Below, one piece after another: positions 1-9,115 of a stretch of 64,000 nt of DNA (position 1 is its first letter; the number at the start of each line of letters is the position of its first letter). The notes beneath the pieces are model-generated. The model was not told the origin of the DNA, did no database searches, and worked only from the letters and a program-made list of their open reading frames with translations. The translations under genes were made by a program, and so were the position numbers. The DNA is taken from assembly GCF_900142365.1 (NCBI RefSeq), contig NZ_FRAP01000008.1, forward strand, positions 150,186 through 214,185, given 5' to 3'. This DNA comes from Pseudonocardia thermophila. Lineage in GTDB: Bacteria > Actinomycetota > Actinomycetes > Mycobacteriales > Pseudonocardiaceae.

Positions 1-524
1 TGCGGTGCTGCCCGGAAGTCCCCGGCACCGAGCCGGGCGGCGCGGTCTGCGACGTCGGAGAGCGGCCCGGCGAGCCTGCGCGCCGTCCAGATCGCGATGC
101 CGGTGCCGGCCGCGAGGGACAGCACCACGAGCAGCACCACGACGAACGTCACCTGCAGCTGCTGGGTGCGCAGCGTCGTGTCCGGCTCAGCGATCGTGAG
201 CGTCCCGCCGGGCGCGAACGGCAGGGTCTCGACGACCGACCTGCTCGGGTCCAGCTCCGGCCCGACGGCGAGCAGCTGCTCGCCGTCCTGCTCGATCACG
301 AGCCGCCCCCCGGCCGGCAGCGCCAGCTCCAGCTGGGAGGCGTCCAGGGCGGCGAGCTCGTCGGGCTCGTCGACCCGGCTGGCGATCTGCTCGAGCGTGC
401 CGGTCAGCTCGGCCCGGTTGACGTCCTCGACCAGCACCCACGTGGTGAAGGCGAGCGGCACGCCGAGGATCAGCCCCATGATCGTGACGACGATCAGGGT
501 CGACTGGAGGATCCGCCGCCGCAC
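1..524 (-). CDS. Sensor histidine kinase, N-terminal part (cut by window edge)
   Basis: Membrane sensor kinase partner of the response regulator immediately upstream. The start used is GTG at 524, 9 bases after the regulator's stop. The visible protein begins MRRRILQSTL and has a first membrane helix at about residues 7-30. An extracytoplasmic segment of about 85 residues follows, then a second helix rich in V and L (VVVLLVVLSL), then a HAMP-like linker (ARRLAGPLSDVADRAARLG). This is the classic two-helix/HAMP architecture. The histidine box and ATPase domain lie beyond the left edge, so kinase identity rests on topology and pairing with the regulator. The ligand is unknown. Confidence 0.85.
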   Translation of the reverse strand, partial: MRRRILQSTLIVVTIMGLILGVPLAFTTWVLVEDVNRAELTGTLEQIASRVDEPDELAALDASQLELALPAGGRLVIEQDGEQLLAVGPELDPSRSVVETLPFAPGGTLTIAEPDTTLRTQQLQVTFVVVLLVVLSLAAGTGIAIWTARRLAGPLSDVADRAARLGAGDFRAAP

Positions 525-533
525 CGCCCGCGC

Positions 534-1190
534 CTAGTCGTGGTTGAACCGGAACCCGACCCCGCGCACGGTGGCGATGCGGCGCTCGCCGCCGATCTTG
601 CGGCGCAGCCACGACATGTGCATGTCGAGCGTCTTGGACGACTTCATGTCGGGGTCGTGCCAGACCTCGCGGAGGATCTCCTCCCGGGTGACGACCTGCC
701 CGGCGCGCTGCATCAGCACACGCAGGAGCTCGAACTCCTTGTTGGCGAGGTTCACCTCGACGCCGTCGACGAGCACCCGCCGCCCCGACAGCTCCATCCG
801 CACGCCACCGACCTCGATCGTCTCGGGAGTGAACCGGCGCAGCAGCGCCCGCACCCGGGCGAGCAGCTCGGCGAGCCGGAACGGCTTGCCGACGTAGTCG
901 TCGGCGCCGGCGTCGAGCCCGACGACGAAGTCGACCTCGTCGGTCCGCGCGGTCAGCATCAGCACGGGCATGTCGGGGAAGTCGAGCCGGACCCGCCGGC
1001 AGACCTCCAGCCCGTCCATGCCCGGCAGGCCGAGATCGAGCAGCAGCAGATCGACGCAGCCGGCCCGCACCCGCTTCAGCGCGGTGATCCCGTCCTCTGC
1101 GACGTCGACTGCGTAGCCCTCCCTCTGCAGCGCTCGCGACAGAGGTTCGGCGATCGCCGCGTCGTCCTCCGCGAGCAGCACCGTGGTCAC
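534..1190 (-). CDS. OmpR/PhoB-family response regulator
   Basis: Two-component DNA-binding regulator of 218 residues, normal for the family. The receiver domain (about 1-115) has the acidic pair D9/D10, phospho-acceptor D52 in LLDLGLPGMDG and the conserved lysine in YVGKPF. The C-terminal winged helix (about 125-215) ends in the typical TVRGVGFRF motif. GTG at 1190 is chosen because it begins VTTVLLAEDD directly ahead of the receiver fold; the longer open frame upstream is antisense to hisN. It is co-oriented with the kinase downstream and divergent from hisN across only 21 bases, so the two promoters must overlap. Confidence 0.93.
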   Translation of the reverse strand: MTTVLLAEDDAAIAEPLSRALQREGYAVDVAEDGITALKRVRAGCVDLLLLDLGLPGMDGLEVCRRVRLDFPDMPVLMLTARTDEVDFVVGLDAGADDYVGKPFRLAELLARVRALLRRFTPETIEVGGVRMELSGRRVLVDGVEVNLANKEFELLRVLMQRAGQVVTREEILREVWHDPDMKSSKTLDMHMSWLRRKIGGERRIATVRGVGFRFNHD

Positions 1191-1211
1191 GTCCTCACTG
1201 TAGGCCCGAGG

Positions 1212-2021
1212 ATGATGATCGGCGTGAGCCCCGATCTCGACCTCGCCCTTCGGCTGGCCGACGCCGCCGACGACGTGACGCTCGCCCGCTTCCGGTCGAG
1301 CGACCTGCGGGTCACCAGTAAGCCCGACCGCACCCCGGTCACCGACGCCGACACCGCGGTGGAGTCCCGGCTGCGGGAGCTGCTGGCCGCGGAGCGGCCG
1401 GGTGATGTGATCCTCGGCGAGGAGGAGGGCGGTGCGGTCGCCGCGCAGGGGCGGGGCTGGGTGATCGACCCGATCGACGGGACGAAGAACTTCTCCCGCG
1501 GGCTGCCGGTGTGGGCGACGCTGATCGGGCTGACCGTCGACGGCGAACCCGTCGTCGGCGTGGCGAGCGCTCCCGCGCTGGGCAGGCGCTGGTGGGCTGC
1601 CCGCGGCGAAGGCGCCTGGACCGCCGGCCCGGACGGGGCGCCGCGCCGGATCGGCGTCTCCGGTGTGACCGATCTCGCCGACGCCTACCTGACCACCACC
1701 GACGCCCGGTCGTTCACCGAGATCGGCAGGGCGGATCGGTGGCAGGCGCTCACCGCGGCCGTGTGGGAGACCCGCGCGTTCGGCGACTTCTGGATGTACT
1801 GCCTGCTCGCCGAGGGCGCCGTGGACATCGCCGTCGACGCGCTGGCCAACCCGTGGGACCTCGCCGCGCTCGTCCCGATCGTGACGGAGGCGGGCGGGCG
1901 CTTGTCCGACCTCGCCGGCGTCGACGGGTTCACCGGCGGCAACGGCCTGGCCACCAACGGCGCGCTGCACGACGCGGTGGTGCGCACCCTCACCCCCTCG
2001 GGGTTGCGCGACCGCCGGTGA
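1212..2021 (+). CDS. hisN: Histidinol-phosphatase, inositol monophosphatase fold
   Basis: Predicted Mg-dependent phosphatase converting histidinol phosphate to histidinol in histidine synthesis. It has the IMPase signatures: GEEEGG (metal-binding acids), DPIDGTKNF (DPxDGT metal site) and, near the end, NPWDLAALVPIVTEAGG, which matches the second family signature. Length (269 aa) fits actinobacterial HisN. ATG codons at 1212 and 1215 and GTG at 1224 are all possible starts; 1212 is used. Its 3' end overlaps the decayed Uma2 gene on the other strand by 32 bases. Other IMPase substrates (inositol phosphate, PAP) cannot be excluded from sequence alone. Confidence 0.85.
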   Translation: MMIGVSPDLDLALRLADAADDVTLARFRSSDLRVTSKPDRTPVTDADTAVESRLRELLAAERPGDVILGEEEGGAVAAQGRGWVIDPIDGTKNFSRGLPVWATLIGLTVDGEPVVGVASAPALGRRWWAARGEGAWTAGPDGAPRRIGVSGVTDLADAYLTTTDARSFTEIGRADRWQALTAAVWETRAFGDFWMYCLLAEGAVDIAVDALANPWDLAALVPIVTEAGGRLSDLAGVDGFTGGNGLATNGALHDAVVRTLTPSGLRDRR

Positions 2022-2563
2022 CCAGCGCGTCGATGTCGATCCGCAGCGGGAGCAGCTCGGTCACGACCAGCTCGTGGGTCGCCGTCCGGCTCTCGCGGTA
2101 GCTGTCGCCCGGGGCACCGAGCCCGAACACGGTGATCGTCGGCACCGGCGGATCGAGATCGACGACCCAGTAGTGCGGGATCCTCGCATCGGCGTCCTCG
2201 AACGCCTTCAGGTGCAGGTCGACGCCTGCGGGTACCGGGCGAGATGATCTCGACGGCGAGGAGGGCGTCGGCCCCGCGACCCCTTCTCCGGGCCGGCCAC
2301 CGAGACGATCACCAGCTCCGGTGCACGGACCGTGGCCGGATGCTGTGCCTGGACGACCTCGAACTCGAGCAGGCGCTCCCGCCCCGAGGGGACCTGGGGC
2401 GCGATCCGGGCGCACGACTCGCCCATCGAGCGTGAGCGCTTCCGCGCCGGCCGCGGGGACCCGACGAGCACCCCTCCTGCAGCTCGTAGCGCGCCGATTC
2501 GTCTTCGGGCAGCGCGTCGTACTCCTCGGTCGTCATCAGATCGCGGTGCAGCGGCGTGGCCAT
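1990..2563 (-). pseudogene. Uma2-family (DUF820) putative endonuclease, frameshifted
   Basis: Remnant of a Uma2/DUF820 gene, a PD-(D/E)XK-like family abundant in actinobacteria. The N-terminus (MATPLHRDLMTTEEYDALPE from 2563) is typical. The middle (LLEFEVVQAQHPATVRAPEL) lies in a second minus-strand frame. The C-terminus (DARIPHYWVVDLDPPVPTI) lies in a third. At least two frameshifts therefore break the gene, and the segment between the first two blocks looks shortened. No intact reading frame remains. It is squeezed between convergent hisN and the HMG-CoA lyase gene. Confidence 0.8.
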
Positions 2564-2613
2564 GCGGGCAGTGCGCCGCACCCGCCGTCCGGCGCGGGGC
2601 CGAACCGCCGATG

Positions 2614-3558
2614 TCAGCCGGCCAGCGCGCGCACCACCCGCGACGGCGACGGCCTGCCCAGCTGCTCGGCCATCCACGTGCTGGTCGCCACGAGCCGGTC
2701 GAGATCGACGCCGTGCTGGATGCCCAGACCGTCGAGCATCCAGACGAGGTCCTCGGTGGCGAGGTTGCCGGTGGCCGACTCGGCGTACGGGCAGCCGCCC
2801 AGCCCACCGGCCGACGCGTCGACGGTGGTGACCCCGCGGCGCAGCGCGGCGAGGGTGTTGGCCAGCGCCTGGCCGTAGGTGTCGTGGAAGTGCACGGCGA
2901 GCTTGTCGACGCCGATCCCGGCGGCGATGCACGCGTCCAGCACGGCGTCGACGTGGCCGGGGGTGCCGGTGCCGATCGTGTCGCCGAGGGAGATCTGCGC
3001 GCACCCGCCCTCGAGGAGCCGGGCGGCCACCGAGGCGACCTGGGCGGGCGCGACCGCGCCCTCCCAGGGATCGCCCCAGCACATCGACACGTAACCGCGC
3101 ACGGTCAGCCCGGCCTCACGGGCCCGCTCCAGCACCGGCGCGAACATCTCGAACTGGGTGTCGAGTGTCCGGTTGAGGTTGCGCTCGGCGAACGTCTCGG
3201 TGGCGCTGGCGAACACCGCGACGTGCGTGAGCCCGGCGGCGACGGCCCGGTCCAGCCCGCGCTCGTTCGGCACGAGCACCGGGTAGTCGACGCCGTCGCG
3301 CCGTTCCAGCACGGAGATCAGCTCCTCGGCGTCGGCGAGCTGGGGCACCCACTTCGGGTGCACGAAGCTGGTGGCTTCCAGCGTGGTGAGCCCGGCGTCG
3401 GCGAGCCGGCTCAGGAACTCCGCCTTCACCGAGACCGGAACGATCGTCTTCTCGTTCTGCAGTCCGTCGCGCGGGCCGACCTCGTAGATGGTGACGCGCT
3501 CCGGCAGGCCGTCCGTCGGCACCCGCATGGGCAGCGCCCTGGTCGTCTCGCTGGTCAT
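2614..3558 (-). CDS. mvaB: Hydroxymethylglutaryl-CoA lyase
   Basis: Cleaves HMG-CoA to acetyl-CoA and acetoacetate, the last step of leucine degradation. A TIM-barrel HMGL-like domain spans the 314 residues. Visible catalytic features are R30-D31 in GPRDGLQNE, the HFHDTYG metal-binding histidines (H223/H225), and the loop GGLGGCPYA with catalytic C256 and flexible Gly-rich flanks. ATG at 3558 gives the usual short N-terminus. Its product acetoacetate would feed the acetoacetyl-CoA synthetase encoded at 17.9-19.9 kb. birA follows upstream on the same strand after 64 bases. Confidence 0.93.
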   Translation of the reverse strand: MTSETTRALPMRVPTDGLPERVTIYEVGPRDGLQNEKTIVPVSVKAEFLSRLADAGLTTLEATSFVHPKWVPQLADAEELISVLERRDGVDYPVLVPNERGLDRAVAAGLTHVAVFASATETFAERNLNRTLDTQFEMFAPVLERAREAGLTVRGYVSMCWGDPWEGAVAPAQVASVAARLLEGGCAQISLGDTIGTGTPGHVDAVLDACIAAGIGVDKLAVHFHDTYGQALANTLAALRRGVTTVDASAGGLGGCPYAESATGNLATEDLVWMLDGLGIQHGVDLDRLVATSTWMAEQLGRPSPSRVVRALAG

Positions 3559-3622
3559 CCTCGTCCGCCACTTCCTGGTAGAGCAGGGGCAACGAACGGA
3601 CCTTAACCAGGAATCGGCGAGA

Positions 3623-4417
3623 TCAGGCCCGCGGCCGCAGGTGCACCACGTCACCTGCCGCGACGGCGCGGCGCGTGCCGGATTCGTCGAGCAGCAGCAG
3701 ACGGCCGTCGACGTCGACGTCCTCCGCGATGCCGGTGAGCACGGCGCCGCCGGGGAGCTCCACCCGCACGGCGGAGCCGAGGCTCAGACAGCCCGCTCGG
3801 TAGTCGCCGCGCAGCACCTCGGGATCACCGCGCCGCTCCCGCCAGACCTGCTCCCGCTCGGCGAGGTTGCGCAGCAGGGCGATCAGGACCGTGCTGCGGT
3901 CGGCGTCGATCCCCTCCGCAGCGAGCGAGGTCGCGTTGGGCTGCCCCTCGGGTACGGCGCCGACGTTCAGACCGATCCCGACGACGACCGCGTCGCCGGT
4001 CACCTCGGCGAGGATGCCGGCGGCCTTGCGCGGCTCGGTGCCCATCAGCAGGTCGTTGGGCCACTTCAGGCCGGCGGGCACGTCGTCGTCGAGTTCGCGG
4101 ATCGTGTCGAGCAGGGCCAGGCCGGCCAGCAGCGGCAGCCAGCCGTAGCGGGACGGCGATACGGTGGTCGGCCGCAGCAGCACGCTCACGGTGAGCCCGG
4201 TGCCGGGCGGCGAGAGCCACGTGCGGGCCAGCCGGCCCCGGCCGGCCTCCTGGTGCTCAGCGATCAGGACGCTGCGGTCCGGTGCGCCGCGCTCGGCGGC
4301 GGCGAGCAGATCAGCGTTGGTCGACCCGGTCCGCTCGACGATCTCGATGTGCGACCAGGCTCCCGCGAGCGTCGAACGAACCGCGTCCGCGTCGAGGTGC
4401 GCGGCTGTCCGGTTCAT
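3623..4417 (-). CDS. birA: Biotin--[acetyl-CoA-carboxylase] ligase
   Basis: Attaches biotin via biotinyl-AMP to the carrier lysine of acyl-CoA carboxylase alpha subunits such as AccA3 nearby. The protein has 264 residues. It shows the adenylate/biotin loop EAGRGRLARTW (residues 57-67), the GLKWPNDLL motif with the conserved lysine, and a small C-terminal SH3-like domain. It lacks the N-terminal DNA-binding domain of E. coli BirA, so it is a group I ligase without repressor function. Start ATG at 4417 is chosen over an upstream in-frame start whose N-terminus is low-complexity. Divergent placement relative to accD matches the mycobacterial order. Confidence 0.93.
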   Translation of the reverse strand: MNRTAAHLDADAVRSTLAGAWSHIEIVERTGSTNADLLAAAERGAPDRSVLIAEHQEAGRGRLARTWLSPPGTGLTVSVLLRPTTVSPSRYGWLPLLAGLALLDTIRELDDDVPAGLKWPNDLLMGTEPRKAAGILAEVTGDAVVVGIGLNVGAVPEGQPNATSLAAEGIDADRSTVLIALLRNLAEREQVWRERRGDPEVLRGDYRAGCLSLGSAVRVELPGGAVLTGIAEDVDVDGRLLLLDESGTRRAVAAGDVVHLRPRA

Positions 4418-4552
4418 GCCGCGGACGCTACCTGCGCGGGGAGCGGATCGCCGACCCGCGGACGGTGCATCTCCGCCGGGCGGCCGACGATCCGCGCCGG
4501 GCTGCACGCTCGTGCCGTTCGGCGATCGCACCGCCACGCCCGTCGCGCGCGG

Positions 4553-6367
4553 TCAGCCGGCGAGCGCCTCCGCCACCACCACGGCTGCTGCTGCGGACCA
4601 CGCCTGCGGGCGGCACGAGGTCGGGTACGGCACGGGCGCGGTGACCTCGTCCGACCCGAACCCGCCGAACAGCTCCGGCAGCCGCCACCCCAGTGCCGCG
4701 GCCGCGTCCAGCAGTTGCCCGGCCAGCAGCGCGGCGTGGTCGCGGTGCCCGGTGCGCAGCAGGCCGCGGATCGCGATCGCGGTGTCGTGCGGCCACACCG
4801 ATCCGCAGTGGTACGACAGCGGCGCGTACCCGCGGGCGGCCGCGGACATGGTGCGCAACCCGTAGCCGCTCGCCAGGTCCGGCTGCACGAGCCGGTCGGC
4901 GACGGCGGCGGTCTCGGCGTCGTCGAGCAGGCCGGTGCCGAGGAGGTGGCCGATGTTGCTGGTCGCGGTGTCGACCGGGCGCTTGGCACCGTCGAGCGCG
5001 AGCGCGGGGAACCGGCCGCGCTCGTCGGTCACCCAGAACGCCTCCCGGAACCGCCGCGCCAGCGCTGCCGCCCACTCCCGCCACGCCGTCCCGTCCCCGC
5101 CGAGCGCGTCGAGCAGCTCGGCCCCGGCGAGCGCGGCCTCGTGCGCGTAGCCCTGCACCTCACACAGTGCGACGGGGCCCTCGGCGATCCGCCCGTCCGG
5201 GAACTGCACCGAGGCGGCGGAGTCCTTCCACCCCTGGTTGACCAGGCCGTGGCCGCTCTCGTCGAGGTACTCCGCGAAGCCGTCGCCGTCGCGGTCGGCG
5301 TGGTCGCGCAGCCAGCCGAGCGCCGCGTCGAGGTTCGGCCGCAGCGCGGCCACGTCCGCGTCCGGCATGCCGTGCCGCCACGCGTCGCGCAGCAGCGTGA
5401 TCCACAGCGGGGTGGCGTCGATCGTGCCGTAGTAGACGGGCGGCAGCACCAGCCCGCTGCCGTGCTCGGCGGTGCCGCGGCGGCGTTCGTGCAGGATCTT
5501 GCCGGGCTGCTCACCGGAGCCGGGATCGTGCCTCGTGCCCTGCAACCGGGCCAGCACGCGCAGGGTGCCGGACGCGATCCGCGGATCGACCGGCAGCAGC
5601 ATCGTCGCCGCCCACAGCGCGTCGCGCCCGAACAGGGTCAGGTACCACGGCGCACCCGCGGTGGCGAACAGGTCCGCGGATCGCGGCTCGGTCGCGATCA
5701 GCCCGTCGAGGTCCGCGTAGGACCGGTCGAGGAGGGCGGCGACGGCCCGATCGCGCGGCCGGCCACCGCGGCGCACCCGGGTCGGGGCCCCGACCACGAC
5801 CGCGTCCGGGTCGGTGACGGCGAGCGTCCACCGCACCGCCGCCCGCTGCCCCGCCGCCACGGTGACCGGCCACGCCAGCTCCGCACCGTCCCGGGCCACG
5901 GTGATCTGCGCGCCGGGCGCAGCCAGCCGGGCCTCCACGGCGCCGGCCCGCCACACCAGCGCGCCGTCGTCGACGGCCGGCACCACGAGGTCGCGCTCCC
6001 GACCGGCACGCACGTCCGCCACCGGGGCGAGATCGCTGCCGACGGCCAGCCCGACGACCACGGCCACCTCCGCCGCCGAGGCGTTGTGCACCGTCAACGT
6101 CTCCGCGAGCCCGTCCGGTCGGACGTCCCGGCTGCGGTGCACCAGCACGTCCGGGTCGCGGCGGGCCCCGCGCACGAACCCGGCCTCCGGCCCCGCCGGC
6201 ACCGGCTCCGCTCCGTCCAGGGTGACGACCGCGCGCGTGAGGACGCGCACGTCGCCGCAGATCACACCCTGCGCACCGGTACCGCGCAGCTGCCCGTCCG
6301 GACCGGTGAGGCAGACGGTCGGGGCAGCGACGGCGACGGCGAGATCCTGCAGGTGCGGGGTGGCCAT
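4553..6367 (-). CDS. Glycogen debranching-like (amylo-alpha-1,6-glucosidase family) protein
   Basis: A 604-residue protein with an N-terminal glycogen-debranching beta domain (about 1-200; [18 protein letters not shown]) and a C-terminal (alpha/alpha)6 six-hairpin glycosidase domain. Landmarks include [34 protein letters not shown] and [18 protein letters not shown], where GRD and the W-K-D and W-P-H-D segments usually carry the acids. The family acts on alpha-linked glucans or short gluco-oligosaccharides in the cytoplasm. The exact substrate is unknown. No carbohydrate operon surrounds it; it sits between birA and the divergent accD. Confidence 0.85.
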   Translation of the reverse strand: MATPHLQDLAVAVAAPTVCLTGPDGQLRGTGAQGVICGDVRVLTRAVVTLDGAEPVPAGPEAGFVRGARRDPDVLVHRSRDVRPDGLAETLTVHNASAAEVAVVVGLAVGSDLAPVADVRAGRERDLVVPAVDDGALVWRAGAVEARLAAPGAQITVARDGAELAWPVTVAAGQRAAVRWTLAVTDPDAVVVGAPTRVRRGGRPRDRAVAALLDRSYADLDGLIATEPRSADLFATAGAPWYLTLFGRDALWAATMLLPVDPRIASGTLRVLARLQGTRHDPGSGEQPGKILHERRRGTAEHGSGLVLPPVYYGTIDATPLWITLLRDAWRHGMPDADVAALRPNLDAALGWLRDHADRDGDGFAEYLDESGHGLVNQGWKDSAASVQFPDGRIAEGPVALCEVQGYAHEAALAGAELLDALGGDGTAWREWAAALARRFREAFWVTDERGRFPALALDGAKRPVDTATSNIGHLLGTGLLDDAETAAVADRLVQPDLASGYGLRTMSAAARGYAPLSYHCGSVWPHDTAIAIRGLLRTGHRDHAALLAGQLLDAAAALGWRLPELFGGFGSDEVTAPVPYPTSCRPQAWSAAAAVVVAEALAG

Positions 6368-6495
6368 GCCGCCCGACGCTACGGGCCCCCGGTCGTCGCC
6401 ACCGCGGGTCGGTGTCGCCGGCCACGCCGCGACCAGGGCCAGACGTGACGCAGACCGCGCCGCAGCAGCGGAACCGTCGGGTTATGGTCCGGCGC

Positions 6496-8139
6496 ATGAG
6501 TTCCGCCTTGGAGCCGGCCGCCGACGTGTCCGGTGCCGCCGCTGCCGAACCCGACGTCCACACCACGGCGGGCAAGCTCGCCGACCTGTACCGGCGCCTC
6601 GACGGCGCGATCCACGTCAGCAGCCCCGAGGCCATCGAGCGCCAGCACGCCAAGGGCCGCCAGACCGCCCGCGAGCGGATCGACCAGCTGCTGGACCCGG
6701 GCTCGTTCGTGGAGCTCGACGCGCTGACCCGGCACCGGTCCACGAACTTCGGCATGGACGCCAAGCGCCCGTTCGGCGACGGTGTCGTGACCGGCACCGG
6801 CACCATCGACGGCCGCCCGGTCGCGGTGTTCAGCCAGGACGCCACGGTGTTCGGCGGCGCGCTCGGCGAGGTCTACGGCGAGAAGATCGTCAAGGTCATG
6901 GACCTCGCCATGAAGATCGGCTGCCCCGTCATCGGCATCAACGACGGCGGCGGCGCGCGCATCCAGGAGGGTGTCGTCGCGCTCGGCCTCTACGGCGAGA
7001 TCTTCATGCGCAACGTGCGCAGCTCCGGCGTGATCCCGCAGATCTCGCTGATCATGGGTGCGTGCGCGGGCGGCGCGGTGTACTCGCCCGCGATCACCGA
7101 CTTCACGGTGATGGTCGACCAGACCAGCAACATGTTCATCACCGGGCCGGACATCATCAAGACGGTCACCGGCGAGGACGTGGACTTCGAGGACCTCGGC
7201 GGCGGCCGGACGCACAACACCAAGTCCGGCGTGGCGCACTACCTCGCCTCCGACGAGGCCGACGCGTTCGCCTACGTCAAGGAGCTGCTGAGCTACCTGC
7301 CGTCGAACAACATGTCGGAGCCGCCGGTCTTCCCGGCACCGCAGCCGACCGAGGGCAGCATCGTCGACGACCTCACCGAGTCCGACCTGGAGCTCGACAC
7401 GATCATCCCGGACTCGCCCAACACGCCGTACGACATCCGCGAGGTGATCACCCGGGTCGTCGACGACGGCGAGTTCCTCGAGGTCCACGAGCTGTTCGCG
7501 CCGAACATCGTCGTGGGCTACGCGCGGGTGGAGGGCCGCTCGGTCGGGGTCGTGGCCAACCAGCCGACCCAGTTCGCCGGCTGCCTCGACATCGACGCGT
7601 CGGAGAAGGCGGCGCGGTTCGTGCGCACCTGCGACGCCTTCAACATCCCGATCCTGACGTTCGTCGACGTGCCCGGTTTCCTGCCCGGCACGGAGCAGGA
7701 GTGGAACGGCATCATCCGCCGCGGCGCCAAACTGATCTACGCCTACGCCGAGGCGACCGTCCCGAAGGTCACGGTGATCACCCGCAAGGCCTACGGCGGC
7801 GCGTACGACGTGATGGGGTCGAAGCACCTCGGCGCCGACATCAACGTGGCGTGGCCGACGGCGCAGATCGCCGTCACAGGTGCCGCGGGCGCGGTGAACA
7901 TCCTCTACCGCAAGGAGCTCAGGGGCCTGGAGGGCGACGAGCTCGCCGCCCGGCGCGCCCAGCTCCAGCAGGAGTACGAGGACACGCTCTGCAACCCGTA
8001 CATCGCGGCCGACCGCGGTTACATCGACGCGGTCATCCCACCCTCGCACACCCGCGGCTACGTGGGCCGCGCGCTGCGTCTGCTGCAGACCAAGCGCGAG
8101 TCGGCGCCGCCGCGCAAGCACGGGAACATCCCGCTGTGA
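6496..8139 (+). CDS. accD5: Acyl-CoA carboxylase beta (carboxyltransferase) subunit
   Basis: Transfers the carboxyl group from carboxybiotin to propionyl-CoA and/or acetyl-CoA, giving methylmalonyl- or malonyl-CoA. The 547-residue protein has two crotonase-fold halves. The N-terminal half carries [12 protein letters not shown] and the oxyanion segment [12 protein letters not shown]. The C-terminal half carries [20 protein letters not shown] and [19 protein letters not shown]. Start ATG 6496 gives the usual N-terminus ahead of [13 protein letters not shown]. Synteny with birA, epsilon subunit and accA3 supports an AccD5/PccB-type enzyme. It overlaps the epsilon gene by 4 bases. Confidence 0.94.
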   Translation: MSSALEPAADVSGAAAAEPDVHTTAGKLADLYRRLDGAIHVSSPEAIERQHAKGRQTARERIDQLLDPGSFVELDALTRHRSTNFGMDAKRPFGDGVVTGTGTIDGRPVAVFSQDATVFGGALGEVYGEKIVKVMDLAMKIGCPVIGINDGGGARIQEGVVALGLYGEIFMRNVRSSGVIPQISLIMGACAGGAVYSPAITDFTVMVDQTSNMFITGPDIIKTVTGEDVDFEDLGGGRTHNTKSGVAHYLASDEADAFAYVKELLSYLPSNNMSEPPVFPAPQPTEGSIVDDLTESDLELDTIIPDSPNTPYDIREVITRVVDDGEFLEVHELFAPNIVVGYARVEGRSVGVVANQPTQFAGCLDIDASEKAARFVRTCDAFNIPILTFVDVPGFLPGTEQEWNGIIRRGAKLIYAYAEATVPKVTVITRKAYGGAYDVMGSKHLGADINVAWPTAQIAVTGAAGAVNILYRKELRGLEGDELAARRAQLQQEYEDTLCNPYIAADRGYIDAVIPPSHTRGYVGRALRLLQTKRESAPPRKHGNIPL

Positions 8140-8369
8140 GCGTCGAGGAGCTGACCCCGCAGGAGCGCCGCGCGCTCTTCCGGGTGGTGCGGGGCGAGCC
8201 GACCGACGAGGAGCTGGCGGCGCTGACCGTGGTGCTCGCGGCCGCGGCATCCGCCGGGGGCGCTAAGGAGCAGCCGGTGCGCGACCGGTGGTCCGACCCC
8301 ACGGCGCAGTTCCGCCGCCCGATCCAGGTCGGCCCGGACGCCTGGCGAACCGCGTTCTGGCCCCGGTGA
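8136..8369 (+). CDS. accE5: Acyl-CoA carboxylase epsilon subunit
   Basis: A 77-residue AccE/PccE-like protein that stabilises and stimulates actinobacterial acyl-CoA carboxylase. The N-terminus has the family pattern [20 protein letters not shown]. The C-terminus ends [10 protein letters not shown], the usual W-x-x-S/A-x-x-P ending. GTG at 8136 overlaps the accD stop (GTGA), implying translational coupling. Short, rapidly evolving linkers between the two motifs are normal for this family. Confidence 0.9.
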   Translation: MSVEELTPQERRALFRVVRGEPTDEELAALTVVLAAAASAGGAKEQPVRDRWSDPTAQFRRPIQVGPDAWRTAFWPR

Positions 8370-8375
8370 GCGCGC

Positions 8376-8436
8376 GTCGAGAACGAAGTCGTGGTGATCG
8401 AAGAGCCGGATCGATCACCACAGCTTCGTTCTCGAC
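8376..8436. repeat. Long imperfect hairpin between accE and maf
   Basis: Inverted repeat with 26-base arms (8376-8401 and 8411-8436) that pair except for two adjacent positions, separated by a 9-base loop. It starts 6 bases after the accE stop and ends 43 bases before maf. There is no trailing T-run. It could be a terminator or mRNA-stability hairpin that uncouples maf from accDE, or a copy of a dispersed palindrome. Confidence 0.8.
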
Positions 8437-8479
8437 GGGGGCACCGCCTCGCCGCCGAGCCCTTCCGTAGGGTCGACGG

Positions 8480-9115
8480 GTGCTCGTCGTGCTCGCCTCC
8501 GCCTCCCCCGCCCGCCTCGGTGTGCTGCGCGCCGCCGGCATCGACCCCGTGGTCGAGGTCGCCGACCTCGACGAGGACGCGCTGCTGGCCGGCATGCCGG
8601 GCGCCGGGCCCGCGGAGAAGGTGACCGCGCTGGCGGCGGCCAAGGCGGCCGCGGTCACCGAGCGGGTCGCCGCCCGCCACCCGCACGCGGTCGTGATCGG
8701 CTGCGACTCGATGCTCATGCTCGACGGCCGGCTCGTGGGCAAGCCGCGCACGGCCGAGGTGGCGCGGGAGCGCTGGGCAGCGATGGCCGGCCGCACCGGC
8801 GAGCTGTTCACCGGCCACGCCGTGCTGCGGCTGATCGACGGCGCGGTGGCCTGCCGGGCCGACGGGCACGCCGTCACCGAGGTGCGCTTCGCCGAGCCCA
8901 CCCCGGCCGAGCTCGACGCCTACCTGGCCTCCGGCGAGCCGCTCGCCGTCGCTGGTGCGTTCACGATCGACGGGCTCGGCGGGTGGTTCGTCGAGGGCCT
9001 CGACGGCGATCCGTCGAACGTGGTGGGCCTGTCGCTCCCGCTCACCCGCAAGCTGCTGGCCCGCGTCGGGGTGACGGTCACCGACCTGTGGGCAGCCCGG
9101 CGCGCGCCCGCCTGA
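8480..9115 (+). CDS. maf: Maf-like nucleoside triphosphate pyrophosphatase
   Basis: House-cleaning pyrophosphatase that hydrolyses non-canonical or modified NTPs (dTTP/UTP-type substrates in homologues). The 211-residue protein starts MLVVLASASPARL, matching the family's SxSPRR phosphate loop with R to A at one position. It contains GCDSMLMLDG and KPRTAEVARERW, and later GAFTIDGLGGWFVEGLDGDPSNVVGL segments typical of the C-terminal half. GTG start at 8480. Position after accD-accE is the same as in mycobacteria. It overlaps the convergent HxlR gene by 38 bases. Confidence 0.9.
   Translation: MLVVLASASPARLGVLRAAGIDPVVEVADLDEDALLAGMPGAGPAEKVTALAAAKAAAVTERVAARHPHAVVIGCDSMLMLDGRLVGKPRTAEVARERWAAMAGRTGELFTGHAVLRLIDGAVACRADGHAVTEVRFAEPTPAELDAYLASGEPLAVAGAFTIDGLGGWFVEGLDGDPSNVVGLSLPLTRKLLARVGVTVTDLWAARRAPA

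Noticed and set aside
540..1211. Long plus-strand frame upstream of hisN, suggesting a much larger protein
   Set aside because: It is antisense to the response regulator, His/Pro/Arg-rich, and has no domain. The IMPase fold begins at about 1212.
3488..6448. Plus-strand frame of 986 codons opposite birA and the debranching-like gene
   Set aside because: Composition (Arg, Gly, Gln, His) is that of a GC-rich shadow. Both minus-strand genes have clear catalytic motifs.
6379..8250. 623-codon minus-strand frame over accD
   Set aside because: Antisense shadow rich in Arg, Val and Asp. accD has full family motifs on the plus strand.
5814..8369. 851-codon plus frame covering accD
   Set aside because: Only its last 77 codons (accE) make sense. 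The rest is an out-of-frame reading of accD.
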